Assembly (NCBI GenBank): GCA_947383835.1 | Contig: CANDEV010000026.1 | Span: 1 to 35,667 of the forward strand | Direction: 5' to 3' | Source: an uncultured Clostridia bacterium | Lineage (GTDB): Bacteria; Bacillota; Clostridia; Oscillospirales; Ruminococcaceae | Length of the DNA: 35,667 nt | Shown: positions 1 to 8,304 of the stretch, in pieces | Layout of the letters: every line of letters begins with the position of its first letter | Numbering within the stretch: position 1 is the first letter of the stretch | The notes under the pieces: generated by a model | The model's database searches: none | What the model was told of the DNA's origin: nothing | The model's input: the letters and a program-made list of their open reading frames with translations, nothing else | Position numbers and translations under genes: made by a program

Positions 1-2
1 CC

Positions 3-218
3 AAGACGAGTACAGCACCTAAAACTACCACGACATCAAAGCAGAGTATTGCTCCTAAGACGAGTACACCACCTAAAACTACCACGACTTCAAAGCAGGG
101 TACAGCACCCAAGACAAGTACAACAACCAAGACAACTACTACATCAAAGCAGAGTACTGCGCCAAAGACAAGTACAACAACGAAGAATACCACGACGTCA
201 AAACAGAATACGAGTGGT
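3..218 (+). repeat. Four tandem 54-bp units encoding an 18-residue Thr-rich repeat
   Basis: Units begin at 3, 57, 111 and 165. Each encodes a variant of KTSTAPKTTTTSKQSTAP; the fourth has drifted (KTSTTTKNTTTSKQNTSG). The array may continue to the left of the window. It is a protein linker repeat and lacks unique spacers, so it is not a CRISPR array. Confidence 0.9.
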
Positions 219-1370
219 ACAAAGCCTGCTTCAACAAACAATACCAACAATAATTCCAACGCAAACACAACTGGTTCAACTAAGACAACAAGTTCAGCAA
301 ATTCAACATCTGCGCCGAGCCGTTTGAGCAATGCTGATTATAATAGAATAGCGGCACAGATCGTAGGCGTCCCTACCGATGAAAAAGGAAATCCCGTATG
401 CAATTCTTACGAACAGTATATGCAGTTTGGGCAGACGCTCTCTAATTTGCACAACGGAGGAATTAACGCTAACTCCACGCCGCAGGAAATTGCAGCCGCA
501 AGTGTTGGTACTAAGCTTGATAAAAGTGGAAAGCCTATTATTTCCAATGTTCCGCAGGGTCAGAATTATGGTAAGGCACTTAAAGCCACACTAAAAATAG
601 TTGAAGACGTTTCAAGCGGGGCACCGGCAAAATCAAAAGGAGATAAAGTTAATATTAATAATGATTCTCAAAATACAGATACAACATCGCTTTCAATGGC
701 TTTGACGGGAAGTCATTCAGAAAGCTTTGAAAACTACTTAAAAAATCTTGAAAAAACTTATGGAACACAGTATGTATTTGAAAATGTCTTTAAAGGTGAT
801 AAAAGCAAATATGATCCGCTTAAGCGTGCTTCTCAAATAACTGGTATTCCTCTTAGAGGTAATGCACCAGTTGAGTGTGGTTTAGATGGTAAAAAAGCTT
901 TTGAGGCTGCACTTAATGGAACAAGAAATAATGGTAAAAATGCAAGTGGAATACAGCTTAAATATAACGAAAGTTACGATATGAATATAAATACAAATGC
1001 TGGTGATATAAAATTAACAACTACAGGTGGCGTTGGTGCGTATAATGGAAGAAAAGAGACATATTATTCACAAAGAGTATTACCAGGTAATGGTTTGCAG
1101 ATTCCTGGACGTCATGTAAGTCCAATGGACGGTACTATACGAGATAAAGATGGTTATATAGTGGTTGCAGCAGATTTGAGTATATATCCTAAAGGAACCA
1201 TATTAGAATGCTCATTAGGTCCATGTAAAGTGTATGATACTGGTGTAACGGGAGAGCGCTTAGATATTTATTGTGATTGGATGAATGGTATAGAATATTC
1301 TGATATGACACAGGAGCAACGTAATTCTTCAGTAATATCTTTAAATGGCTGGCTTGCTGGAGAGCGTTAA
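3..1370 (+). CDS. Secreted/surface protein with Thr-rich linker and C-terminal 3D-like domain (5' end outside window)
   Basis: The frame is open from the first bases, so the start lies outside the window. About 100 residues of Thr/Lys/Ser-rich sequence come first, including four 18-residue repeats, and then Asn/Ser-rich sequence, as in extracellular linkers. Two short related segments follow, at about residues 110-140 and 275-300 (pattern A-x-I-x-G-I/V-P), of unknown role. The last ~80 residues contain VVAADLSIYPKGTILE, KVYDTG and RLDIYCDW, which match the 3D/RlpA-type double-psi barrel found in wall-active enzymes (spaced Asp residues, D-T-G and R-x-D-I-Y). Role inferred: binding or cutting peptidoglycan outside the cell. 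The DNA is A+T-rich in its second half, unlike the housekeeping genes here. The domain call rests on motif resemblance only; the remainder of the protein is unassigned. Confidence 0.6.
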   Translation, partial: KTSTAPKTTTTSKQSIAPKTSTPPKTTTTSKQGTAPKTSTTTKTTTTSKQSTAPKTSTTTKNTTTSKQNTSGTKPASTNNTNNNSNANTTGSTKTTSSANSTSAPSRLSNADYNRIAAQIVGVPTDEKGNPVCNSYEQYMQFGQTLSNLHNGGINANSTPQEIAAASVGTKLDKSGKPIISNVPQGQNYGKALKATLKIVEDVSSGAPAKSKGDKVNINNDSQNTDTTSLSMALTGSHSESFENYLKNLEKTYGTQYVFENVFKGDKSKYDPLKRASQITGIPLRGNAPVECGLDGKKAFEAALNGTRNNGKNASGIQLKYNESYDMNINTNAGDIKLTTTGGVGAYNGRKETYYSQRVLPGNGLQIPGRHVSPMDGTIRDKDGYIVVAADLSIYPKGTILECSLGPCKVYDTGVTGERLDIYCDWMNGIEYSDMTQEQRNSSVISLNGWLAGER

Positions 1371-1528
1371 GTATAATGATGATAACAATACTTAAAATTT
1401 ACACCCAATTCGTAGGGATGGGAAATCCGTCATTATATTTTAAGTCGAGAAGCCTTACCACTACAAATGTGTTAGGATTGCTATAAATAATTCTCTGTAT
1501 ATTTTAAGTAATAAGAAAGGAATCCGTT

Positions 1529-2344
1529 ATGAAACTTTATTATAAAGTTATTTCGATTTATATAGTAATATTCATGCTTACGTTAAGTTCCTGTACGAAT
1601 GACGATACAGTTAGTAACGCAAATAATATTTATTCTGAAACCACAAATAGTACAGAACTTGTAACCAGTTTGACAACAGAAACATTACAAGATACAATTG
1701 ATACTATAATACCAGCACCAGATGCTGATTTAGTTACACATATAATCGCGTCTTGGGGTGGAAGTGTTGACATTGCAGCCAAAACAATTCCTGAAAATGT
1801 AAATTATTATAAGTTGGGTGCTTCGCCCAACGGTGAGGCAACTGCTTTTTATGTTGATGTTGACGGCGATACGCAGAAAGAATTTTGCTTGGTAACTGAT
1901 AGTTGGCATGGCTCTTGTATGTGCATATGCGAATATACTGATGAACAAGGGTGGATTATAAGTGATAGTTTGACTATTTCTCCAAAGCATACCTATTTAA
2001 TGGCAGAAGATGGTGGCACATATTTATTTGCAGCAGTCGGTGTCAAACCAATGGAGGGCTTGACTAGCTATACCTATAAAAATGGTGCGGTAAATGAATT
2101 TGAACTTGTAAATATTGATGATATAGATGTTTTTGACGACGAAAGTTATCATAAGCGTATCAGCGAAGCAATAAGGACTTACAGCAATCTAACCAATCTT
2201 TACGAGGAATATCCCATGGCTCACACGGAAGATGTATACACATTTTATTGGTATCTTGCAGGTTTGAATGAAGTTACAAAAATGGAATATGATCTTGCCG
2301 TAGAGAAATTTATGAGTCAAATTAATTTGTTGTTTGAAAATTAA
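1529..2344 (+). CDS. Lipoprotein of unknown function
   Basis: 271 residues. The N-terminus has two Lys residues, a hydrophobic stretch (VISIYIVIFMLTL) and the lipobox LSSC, so the mature protein should start at Cys22 and be lipid-anchored on the outer face of the membrane. A Ser/Thr-rich spacer (about 25-55) follows, then a folded part rich in Asp, Tyr and Val with a possible beta structure (YVDVDGDTQKEFCLV, then HGSCMCICEY). I recognise no family. The ribosome site AAGAAAGGAA lies 6-8 bases before the ATG. The gene is A+T-rich like the gene upstream and ends at a strong terminator. The 158-base gap before it holds only a weak match to the inverted repeat at 14799. Confidence 0.75.
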   Translation: MKLYYKVISIYIVIFMLTLSSCTNDDTVSNANNIYSETTNSTELVTSLTTETLQDTIDTIIPAPDADLVTHIIASWGGSVDIAAKTIPENVNYYKLGASPNGEATAFYVDVDGDTQKEFCLVTDSWHGSCMCICEYTDEQGWIISDSLTISPKHTYLMAEDGGTYLFAAVGVKPMEGLTSYTYKNGAVNEFELVNIDDIDVFDDESYHKRISEAIRTYSNLTNLYEEYPMAHTEDVYTFYWYLAGLNEVTKMEYDLAVEKFMSQINLLFEN

Positions 2345-2406
2345 TAATATATTTTTTGTGTATAAAATGAGTTTGTTATTAAAAGCTTAAAAAACAAAAT
2401 TATCAA

Positions 2407-2445
2407 TCAAGGTATTGCGGCAATTTCGCAATACCTTGATTTTTT
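2407..2445 (+). terminator. Intrinsic terminator after the lipoprotein gene
   Basis: A perfect 13-bp stem (TCAAGGTATTGCG / CGCAATACCTTGA) with a 7-base loop is followed by six T. It lies 62 bases after the lipoprotein stop. The last codons of the opposing MobC-like frame run through it. Confidence 0.85.
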
Positions 2446-2793
2446 GCAGGGAGATATATGGTTTATACTTGTTTTATAGGTATGTGTTTTCGGTGAAATA
2501 AGGCAAAGCAGCGAATTTTCCTTTCTGATTTTTTCAATATCCTCGGCATAAATATTGTGAGTTTCGTTTGCTTTTTTAGCGATCTGATTAATGTTGTTCC
2601 CGATAATACGCAAAGCGTTCATTACGGGGGCAACATTTTTTGCTGTGTAACAGGTGATTTGACCCTCAAGGGACATTCTTTTAATGAATGTTCCTGTTTT
2701 CATAGAAAGCAATTCAGCTTTTTCTTCGATAGTTTTCCATTCATCGAGATTGAATATGATTTCTTTTCGTTTGACCTTTTTATACTTTCTCAC
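2407..2793 (-). pseudogene. MobC-like relaxosome accessory gene, 3' end replaced
   Basis: Read on the minus strand from GTG at 2793, with GGAGG 8 bases upstream. Residues 1-98 resemble the MobC mobilization proteins that help a relaxase at oriT: a basic N-terminus, a short helix-turn segment (DEWKTIEEKAELLSMKTGTF) and the typical NALRIIGNNINQIAKKANE. Near 2500 the similarity stops and the frame runs through unrelated sequence into the terminator at 2407-2445. The relaxase gene that normally follows mobC is absent. I read this as a relic of an older mobilizable or conjugative element; together with the broken primase at 3328 it marks a decayed insertion. The N-terminal half could still be translated. 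Confidence 0.6.
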
Positions 2794-3327
2794 ATTGATA
2801 CCTCCAGTTTTTCAGCGGTCTTAGGCGGCAGCCTAAAAATAGGGATAAGCAATCTGTCCAGCGACGTTGAACAGATTTTTTTAATGGGGTAACACATCAA
2901 AAAATGCGAAATCCGAAAGAATACGGTTCTTTCTCTGCTTGCTAAGCATACTCAAAAACAAAAAATACGTACTCCCAATTTCGGGTCGATTCGCCCGTAT
3001 GGGCGTACCCCTAAAATTTTTTCTGCGGCGGCGAACGGCAAAAAATTTATCCCTACATAATAACCCCACAAAAAATAATTAAATCGTAAGCCTAAAAACG
3101 AATTTTGAAAAAAGTTTGTGAAAACACACAAATATGATAAGAAAAAATATGCAAAAGGCAGAATTTAAAAATTTTTCTTATATATGACTTACGAAAATGC
3201 ACTTTTTTGTAGGGTATATATGAAAGGACATAATTCCGCAGTATCATCTTCGCCGCTGATACTTCGCCTCGCCCAAAATTATTTCTTTCAAATAAAGTGA
3301 AATTTGAGGACGTGATAACAGACGGAT
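2794..3327. other. Gene-poor relic stretch between mobC-like and primase remnants
   Basis: 534 bases with no convincing gene. It contains a short perfect palindrome (CGCCCGTATGGGCG, near 2992-3005) and A+T-rich sequence that may include the former oriT or promoter region of the decayed element. A 62-codon minus-strand frame (2881-3069) has no ribosome site and biased, basic composition, so I do not call it a gene. No terminator, tRNA or operator stands out. Confidence 0.4.
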
Positions 3328-3738
3328 ATTTTTAAAGAGATAAAGGACAGGCTGACAATGCCCGATGTGGCAAAATTTTACGGCTTACAAATCAACCGTT
3401 CGGGAATGGCGTATTGTCTATTTCAAGAGGAAAAAACTCCGAGCCTTAAAGTTTACGACGACCACTTTTACTGTTTTGGTTGCGGAGCAACGGGCGATTG
3501 TACTGGTTTTGTTGCAAAGCTGTTTGGTATCTCACAATTTGAAGCCGCAAAGAAAATCAGCTACGACTTCGGACTCAACCTTTTTAATAGGGAAATCGTC
3601 GTCCCTGTTAATAAAGCTCTTCAAGCCGAGAATGATTATCGTATGTGGCTGCGAAAAGCAAGCGTCACTCTTTCGGAGTATCTCACAACGCCGATTTTTC
3701 TTCAAGAATATTTTTTTGCTTATTGCACATACCTTTAA
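3328..3738 (+). pseudogene. CHC2 zinc-finger (DnaG-type) primase fragment
   Basis: The frame opens after a TAA just upstream (DIFKEIKDRLTMPDVAKFYGL), with an ATG at 3358 inside the conserved domain, so no good start remains. It resembles the N-terminal CHC2 zinc finger of primases carried by Clostridia conjugative elements: KTPSLKVYDDHFYCFGCG and ATGDCTGFV. The usual C-P-F-H half-site is C-L-F-Q, so the zinc-binding His is replaced by Gln. The homologous part stops after about 120 residues (DYRMWLRKASVTLSEYL) and unrelated codons lead to a stop. A GTG at 3312 opens in another frame, which hints at a frameshift in the old start region. Most likely a dead gene fragment of the same relic as the MobC-like gene. 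Confidence 0.65.
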
Positions 3739-3811
3739 GAACGTCCGCTGAAAATTCGCAAACGATAAGAGCAAATAATATCTGATACATTTTCCACCTC
3801 CCGAAACAGAA

Positions 3812-3840
3812 AAGGGAGTATACAAAACGCATACTCCCTT
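3812..3840 (-). terminator. Hairpin with T-run on the minus strand
   Basis: A 10-bp stem, AAGGGAGTAT / ATACTCCCTT, with a 9-base loop. On the minus strand it is followed by TTTTCTG, so it would end transcription coming from the surface-repeat fragment at 3871-4113. Confidence 0.6.
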
Positions 3841-3870
3841 GACCGTAATATTAAATTGCTGTAAGAAAAA

Positions 3871-4113
3871 TCAATAATAAATGGGTGATTGCCGAAGTTC
3901 CTTGTCGGTGGTCATAACCGTTACGCCTTTTCCGAAAGCGTTATCGGAAATTTCCGTAATATTTTCATTGATTATAACCGTGTTTGCGCCTACCGACTTT
4001 GCAATATTAACTCCGTTTATTTCCGTGACAGGCTTGCCGTTAATATGCGACGGCAATTTCAGCGTACCGTTAAAAACAAATCCGCCGATGACGTTGGACG
4101 TCGGATAGTCGCT
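3871..4113 (-). pseudogene. Fragment of a leucine-rich-repeat-like surface protein
   Basis: The minus-strand frame is open from about 4113 to the TAA at 3871, about 80 codons, with no credible start: its upstream end is a stop. The sequence GGFVFNGTLKLPSHINGKPV, then TEINGV, VIINENITEI and DNAFG resembles the BspA-type repeats of gut Clostridia surface proteins (pattern I-P-x-x-I-x-x-I-G-x-x-A-F). Only one or two repeats remain, so this looks like a remnant of a large surface protein. The call rests on the repeat pattern alone. Confidence 0.45.
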
Positions 4114-4235
4114 TCATTTAACGATGCAAGGATATAGGGCTTTAACGCCTGATAACCTTTTTCTTGCCGTCCGTTACACGATAGTAATGACTCTTTGTTG
4201 CTTTAAATATAAATTTTATTGCTGTTGCCCATATA

Positions 4236-4264
4236 TTGACAATAAAACCCGAAAATGATATAAT
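4236..4264 (+). promoter_or_regulatory. Consensus vegetative promoter of recQ
   Basis: TTGACA at 4236-4241 and TATAAT at 4259-4264, separated by exactly 17 bases. Transcription should start near 4271, which leaves a leader of about 25 bases before the ATG at 4296. Confidence 0.9.
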
Positions 4265-4295
4265 TATAAAAAACAATTGTGAGATGATAATTTAT

Positions 4296-6596
4296 ATGAA
4301 CTGCAGCGATGTTTTGCAGAAATATTTCGGATATTCCTTCTTTCGCGCGGGACAAAAGGAAATTACCGACAGCATACTTTCCGGAAGAGATACCCTCGGA
4401 GTTATGCCAACAGGTGCGGGAAAATCCATATGCTACCAAGTGCCGGCGCTTTTGTTCAGGGGGATCACCATTGTAATATCGCCGCTTATTTCTCTTATGC
4501 AGGATCAGGTAACGTCCCTCGTTCAGTCGGGAATAAAAGCGGCTTACATAAACAGCAGTCTTACCGCAAATCAGCTAAGTACAGTTATCCGAAACGCTGA
4601 AAACGGTATGTACAAGCTGATATACGTTGCTCCCGAACGGCTTGAAAGCGACGCGTTTTTAAGCTTTGCGGCAAATGCAGATATTTCTATGCTTACGGTG
4701 GACGAGGCGCACTGTATCTCCCAATGGGGTCAGGATTTCCGTCCCAGCTACATGAATATACCTCGCTTTATAGGCGGACTGCCCCGCCGTCCCGTTGTGA
4801 CCGCGTTTACCGCCACAGCAACAGATCAGGTAAGGCAGGATATTGTAAGACTTCTGGAAATGAACGAACCGTACACTCTTGTAACCGGCTTTGACAGAAA
4901 AAATCTTTATTTTGAGGTTCGTACTCCCAACGACAGAAACGCCGCTTTGGAGCAGCTTGTGAAAAAATATTCCGCAGAGGGACGAAGCGGTATCGTGTAC
5001 TGCTCAACAAGAAAAAACGTTGAAAAAATTACCGAAGGGCTTTCCGAAAAGGGACTTTCGGTAACGTCCTACCACGGCGGTATGGACGAAATTGAGCGGA
5101 CGATCAATCAGGAGGACTTTATCTACGACAGAAAAAATATCATGGTCGCCACAAACGCTTTCGGTATGGGTATCGACAAATCCAACGTGTCCTATGTTAT
5201 TCACTACAATATGCCCAAGGACGTGGAAAGCTATTATCAGGAGGCGGGACGCGCGGGGCGTGACGGTTCTCCGGCGGACTGTATACTGCTGTACAGCGGA
5301 GCGGATATTCATACCGCGAAATTCTTAATAAATAAAGGTTATGAGCAGTCGGAGCTTTCCCCTGAAGAGATAGAGACCCTGCGAAGCCGCGATATGAAGC
5401 GGCTAAACGACATGATAATCTACTGTACGGGCGCGGAATGTCTGCGAAGCTACATTTTAAGATATTTCGGGGAAAGCTGTCCCTCCGAGTGCGGCAACTG
5501 CTCTTTTTGCTGCTCCGATGAGCCGTACGAGGATATTACGGTGGACTCGCAGAAGATAATGTCCTGCATTATCCGCTCGGGGCAGAGATACGGCGCAAAA
5601 ATGATATGCGATATTCTGCGCGGGGGAACGGGGGACAGGCTTACTGCCGCGGGACTTGATACACTGTCCACCTACGGCATTATGAAAGAAGTTTCCGAAA
5701 AAAGGATAAGGAGCATTACGGACAGGCTTATCATGCAGGAATATATTGAAAAAACAGGCGGCGAGTACCCGATACTGCGGGTGAAGCCCTCGGCTGCCGC
5801 CGTTTTAAAGGGTAATGAAAGAGTTACCGCAAGGCTGCCGAAGGAGGAAGAACCTAAGCGCAGAAAAACGGCTGCAGTGCAGTCCGCAGTATTCAACGCC
5901 GATCCGGGGCTGCTGGCGGAGCTGAAATCCCTGCGGACATATATAGCAGCCGCGCAGGGCGTCCCCGCATATGTGGTTTTTGCGGACTCCGCGCTGCTTG
6001 ATATGTGCGAAAAGCTTCCCAAAACGGACAGTGAATTTCTGAATATATCGGGTGTTGGCGCGGTCAAGCTGGAGCGGTACGGCGCTGAATTTATGAAAGC
6101 GATAGCAAATTATATCGAAGCGAACCCTGTCGGAACTTCCTCCGCAGCCGTACCCTTGGAGGAAGTTAAACCAGAAAAATCGGACAGAAAAGGAATGTGC
6201 CGAATGCGTACACGGGAGGAAGCGGAGCAGGTCTTTTTAATGCTTTTGGGTGCTGTCAAAAGGCTGACTGCGGACAGCTCGCCTGTGACCGTTTCAACGC
6301 TTACCGAAAGGATAATATCCGAAGCGGGAGTGCGCGTTTCATCCGCCTCTCTGCGGAAGTCAATAACAGGGTGGCTAAAGGACGTGGGATTTATAAAAAC
6401 ATACCTTGACGGGGACGGCAAAAGCCATATGGACGTTACCGCCATATCGGAAAGTATCGGTATATTCGACGAAAACCGCACGTCGGCGGCAGGTACTCCC
6501 TACAAGCGTATAATGTACAGCACCGAGGCGCAGCAGTTTGTTATTGACAATCTTGCTTCAATTCGGGAGTATGCAGTCAGAAGCTTAGAGGAATAA
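4296..6596 (+). CDS. recQ: ATP-dependent DNA helicase RecQ
   Basis: 766 residues from ATG 4296. An upstream in-frame TTG falls in the -35 box and is excluded; ATG 4284 is an alternative. RecQ unwinds DNA 3' to 5' in recombination and fork repair. Seen in order: Walker A (MPTGAGKS), the motif II box VDEAHCISQWGQDFRP, an ATATD motif, helicase C-terminal motifs (GIVYCSTRK, ATNAFGMGIDK, QEAGRAGRDG), the RecQ zinc cluster (Cys residues in AECLRS, SCPSECGNCSFC), a winged helix with IRSGQRYG, and an HRDC domain at about 545-620 (ISGVGAVKLERYG). A further ~140 residues follow the HRDC domain, an unusual tail that looks like a helical or winged-helix module (SASLRKSITGWLKDVGFI). The ribosome site is weak (GTGAGAT). 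The gene stands alone between its promoter and a terminator. Confidence 0.95.
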   Translation: MNCSDVLQKYFGYSFFRAGQKEITDSILSGRDTLGVMPTGAGKSICYQVPALLFRGITIVISPLISLMQDQVTSLVQSGIKAAYINSSLTANQLSTVIRNAENGMYKLIYVAPERLESDAFLSFAANADISMLTVDEAHCISQWGQDFRPSYMNIPRFIGGLPRRPVVTAFTATATDQVRQDIVRLLEMNEPYTLVTGFDRKNLYFEVRTPNDRNAALEQLVKKYSAEGRSGIVYCSTRKNVEKITEGLSEKGLSVTSYHGGMDEIERTINQEDFIYDRKNIMVATNAFGMGIDKSNVSYVIHYNMPKDVESYYQEAGRAGRDGSPADCILLYSGADIHTAKFLINKGYEQSELSPEEIETLRSRDMKRLNDMIIYCTGAECLRSYILRYFGESCPSECGNCSFCCSDEPYEDITVDSQKIMSCIIRSGQRYGAKMICDILRGGTGDRLTAAGLDTLSTYGIMKEVSEKRIRSITDRLIMQEYIEKTGGEYPILRVKPSAAAVLKGNERVTARLPKEEEPKRRKTAAVQSAVFNADPGLLAELKSLRTYIAAAQGVPAYVVFADSALLDMCEKLPKTDSEFLNISGVGAVKLERYGAEFMKAIANYIEANPVGTSSAAVPLEEVKPEKSDRKGMCRMRTREEAEQVFLMLLGAVKRLTADSSPVTVSTLTERIISEAGVRVSSASLRKSITGWLKDVGFIKTYLDGDGKSHMDVTAISESIGIFDENRTSAAGTPYKRIMYSTEAQQFVIDNLASIREYAVRSLEE

Positions 6597-6599
6597 TTT

Positions 6600-6634
6600 T
6601 TGGCATGGCAGGGATTTGCTCCCGCCATGCCAAA
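6600..6634. terminator. Bidirectional terminator between recQ and the methyltransferase gene
   Basis: TTGGCATGGC and GCCATGCCAA form a perfect 10-bp stem, extended by GGG/CCC inside the loop. A- and T-rich flanks on both sides suit two convergent genes. Confidence 0.8.
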
Positions 6635-6656
6635 TTTATTTGTAATATACAGACTT

Positions 6657-7286
6657 TTATTTTTTATGCTTTGCATTAAATTTGTCGTTCCTGCGCTGTA
6701 GTTTTTTGGACAGCTTTTTTATCGGCTTCTTTTTGCTTTTTACAAAATCGCTCCGTTTCTCCGCGGTAAAAACATAATATCCGTCGATTTCCCGAACCTT
6801 AACGCCGCCGAAAACAGAGGTCAGCTTGTTTTTGTACCAATCAAGCCTTTTGGTGACCATAACTAATTTTCCGCCGACGGATATTTTTTCAAATCCGAGC
6901 TCAATAAATTTTTTCGGGACGGAAAAATCCGCGTGATACGGCGGGTTGGATAATATTATCGTAAAATCTCTTTTCGCAACGTTTTCATAACCGTCGCTCA
7001 AAATAATTTCAATATTTCCCACGCCGTTAAGAGCAGCGTTTTTCTTGGCACATTGTATTGCCTGTTCCGAAATATCGCACATTATTACGTTTTCTTCCCC
7101 GATAAGCTTTGCGGCAAGTATGCCGACAGTACCGTAACCGCAGCCCAGATCCAACACCTTATCGTCAGGCAAAAAGTCAATTTCGGACAGCATTGCCAAG
7201 GTGCCGATGTCAACAGAATTCGGAGAAAAAACCGATGCTTCCGTTTCAAATTTTAAATCTGTATTTTTAATATTTGTATAGATCAT
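6657..7286 (-). CDS. RsmC-like small-domain class I SAM-dependent methyltransferase
   Basis: 209 residues from the ATG at 7286, chosen because GAAAGGCG lies 5-8 bases upstream; a longer frame begins at 7343 without a ribosome site. S-adenosylmethionine-binding motif I is VLDLGCGYGTVGI, motif II ends in Asp (NVIMCDIS), and the catalytic NPPY motif is present (ILSNPPYHAD), as in MTS-type enzymes that methylate a base amino group, including 16S rRNA methylase RsmC. The last ~35 residues are Lys-rich (SKKKPIKKLSKKLQRR), which would suit RNA binding. The exact target (rRNA guanine is most likely) is inferred. It converges with recQ, sharing a terminator. Confidence 0.85.
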   Translation of the reverse strand: MIYTNIKNTDLKFETEASVFSPNSVDIGTLAMLSEIDFLPDDKVLDLGCGYGTVGILAAKLIGEENVIMCDISEQAIQCAKKNAALNGVGNIEIILSDGYENVAKRDFTIILSNPPYHADFSVPKKFIELGFEKISVGGKLVMVTKRLDWYKNKLTSVFGGVKVREIDGYYVFTAEKRSDFVKSKKKPIKKLSKKLQRRNDKFNAKHKK

Positions 7287-7414
7287 TGCACGCCTTTCAA
7301 ATTTCGATTTGCGGGGCATTGCCCGACAAAATAAATAACTCAAGAAAAAGAGTATGCACCGATAGGCACATACGCCTTTGCAATCAACGCACCGTCTTTA
7401 CTGGAGAACTCAAA

Positions 7415-7600
7415 TTATTCCTCTTTAATGTTTGAGTTTATTTCTTTTAATATCTCAACAACTTCTATATATCCGTAGGCAAGAATTTCTGCTATCGGTT
7501 CGTGACCGTCCTCATTCTGACCGTTTTGTCGGTATATTTCTGCCGGTCTTAGGTTTTCCTCCTCGGAAACAGTTCTGTCACGCCTGTGTATTGCGGACAC
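7415..7600 (-). CDS. Possible small hypothetical protein or gene remnant
   Basis: A 61-codon frame from a GTG at 7600. The C-terminal half (EPIAEILAYGYIEVVEILKEI) has protein-like composition and helical periodicity, but no ribosome site precedes the GTG, while a GAGGAGG lies inside the frame without a start codon after it. It may be the end of a decayed gene. No family recognised. The rest of the interval 7344-7733 shows nothing I can name. Confidence 0.3.
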   Translation of the reverse strand: MSAIHRRDRTVSEEENLRPAEIYRQNGQNEDGHEPIAEILAYGYIEVVEILKEINSNIKEE

Positions 7601-7733
7601 TTTTTATCATATAAAAGAATAGCAAATTCTCATTTTACAGGGTAAAGTATATCATAAAGCGCTGCAAATGTCAAGCTGTTATTTGGACAGCGAGTTCAGT
7701 GGCGCTGAAAATAAAAGGTACTGTGAAAAAAAC

Positions 7734-7762
7734 TTGACAATTGCCGCGCCTTATGGTAAAAT
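7734..7762 (+). promoter_or_regulatory. rnpB promoter
   Basis: TTGACA at 7734-7739 and TAAAAT at 7757-7762 with a 17-base spacer. The predicted transcript start, about 7769, coincides with the first paired bases of RNase P RNA helix P1. Confidence 0.88.
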
Positions 7763-7768
7763 AAAACT

Positions 7769-8114
7769 GCGAGTAAGCTATGCGGTTGAAAGCTGACGAT
7801 GAGTCGGCTTTAGGAAAGTCCGAGCATCACAGAGCAGGGTAGCTGCTAACGGCAGCCGAGGGCGACCTTAGGGCAAGTGCAACAGAGATATACCGCCGCA
7901 ATTTTGCGGTAAGGGTGGAAAGGCGGGGTAAGAGCCCACCGGAGCAATGGAGACATTGCTGCCATGTAAACCCTACCCGATGCAACGTCTAATTGGAGCA
8001 ATGCGTTATTGTCTGCTCGGCAGGCGTATTGTTATGACGGCTGGAGCGTTTCGGCGACGATTCGCCAAGATAGATTTCCGCACACGACAAAACTCGGCTT
8101 ATCGGCTTAGTCGT
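7769..8114 (+). ncRNA. rnpB: RNase P RNA
   Basis: About 346 bases. It carries the conserved blocks of bacterial RNase P RNA: GGAAAGTCCGAGCATC, CAGGGTAGCTGCTAACGGC, GGGCAAGTGCAACAGAGA, TACCGCC, GTGGAAAGGCGGGGTAAGAG and CCACCGG, plus TAAACCCTACCCGATGC. The 5' bases GCGAGTAAGC pair with 3' GCTTAGTCG (one mismatch) to close helix P1. ACAAAACTCGGCTTAT before the 3' strand is the usual tail. This is the catalytic RNA that cleaves the 5' leader off pre-tRNAs. It has its own promoter and a hairpin terminator. Confidence 0.95.
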
Positions 8115-8122
8115 TATAAGAG

Positions 8123-8176
8123 GCAGGAATTTAAGAGGCAGGATGCAAGACCGGCTGTCCCTTAAATTCCTGCTTT
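8123..8176 (+). terminator. rnpB 3' hairpin, probable terminator
   Basis: GCAGGAATTTAAG (8123-8135) pairs perfectly with CTTAAATTCCTGC (8161-8173) over 13 bp; the loop is 25 bases and a short T-rich tract follows. The weak T-run and long loop make termination probable rather than certain. Confidence 0.6.
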
Positions 8177-8235
8177 CTGCGTTTTGCAATCTCTATAAAA
8201 TTTTCAATTTATGTGTAATTTTTTTGGCAAAGGTG

Positions 8236-8264
8236 TTGAAAAATGTTTTTTTATGTGGTATAAT
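8236..8264 (+). promoter_or_regulatory. Promoter of the small membrane protein and EAL genes
   Basis: TTGAAA at 8236-8241 and TATAAT at 8259-8264, 17-base spacer. It is placed to drive 8305-8640 and, with no terminator between, the EAL gene. Confidence 0.8.
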
Positions 8265-8304
8265 TTATTGTGAATAAAATTTTTCCGATTGCGGGGCGGT
8301 CAAA

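Noticed and set aside
3..218. Tandem repeats taken as a possible CRISPR array
   Set aside because: Units are contiguous 54-bp blocks coding for Thr-rich protein, with no unique spacers and no cas genes.
49..327. 92-codon plus-strand frame rich in Gln and Arg
   Set aside because: It is the +1 shadow of the Thr-rich repeat region; the real frame continues into the 3D-like domain.
2881..3069. 62-codon minus-strand frame, Arg-rich
   Set aside because: No ribosome site, low-complexity composition, and it lies in decayed mobile-element sequence.
4236..4295. Longer RecQ N-terminus from TTG 4236
   Set aside because: The codon lies in the -35 box of a perfect promoter, and the transcript would start after it.
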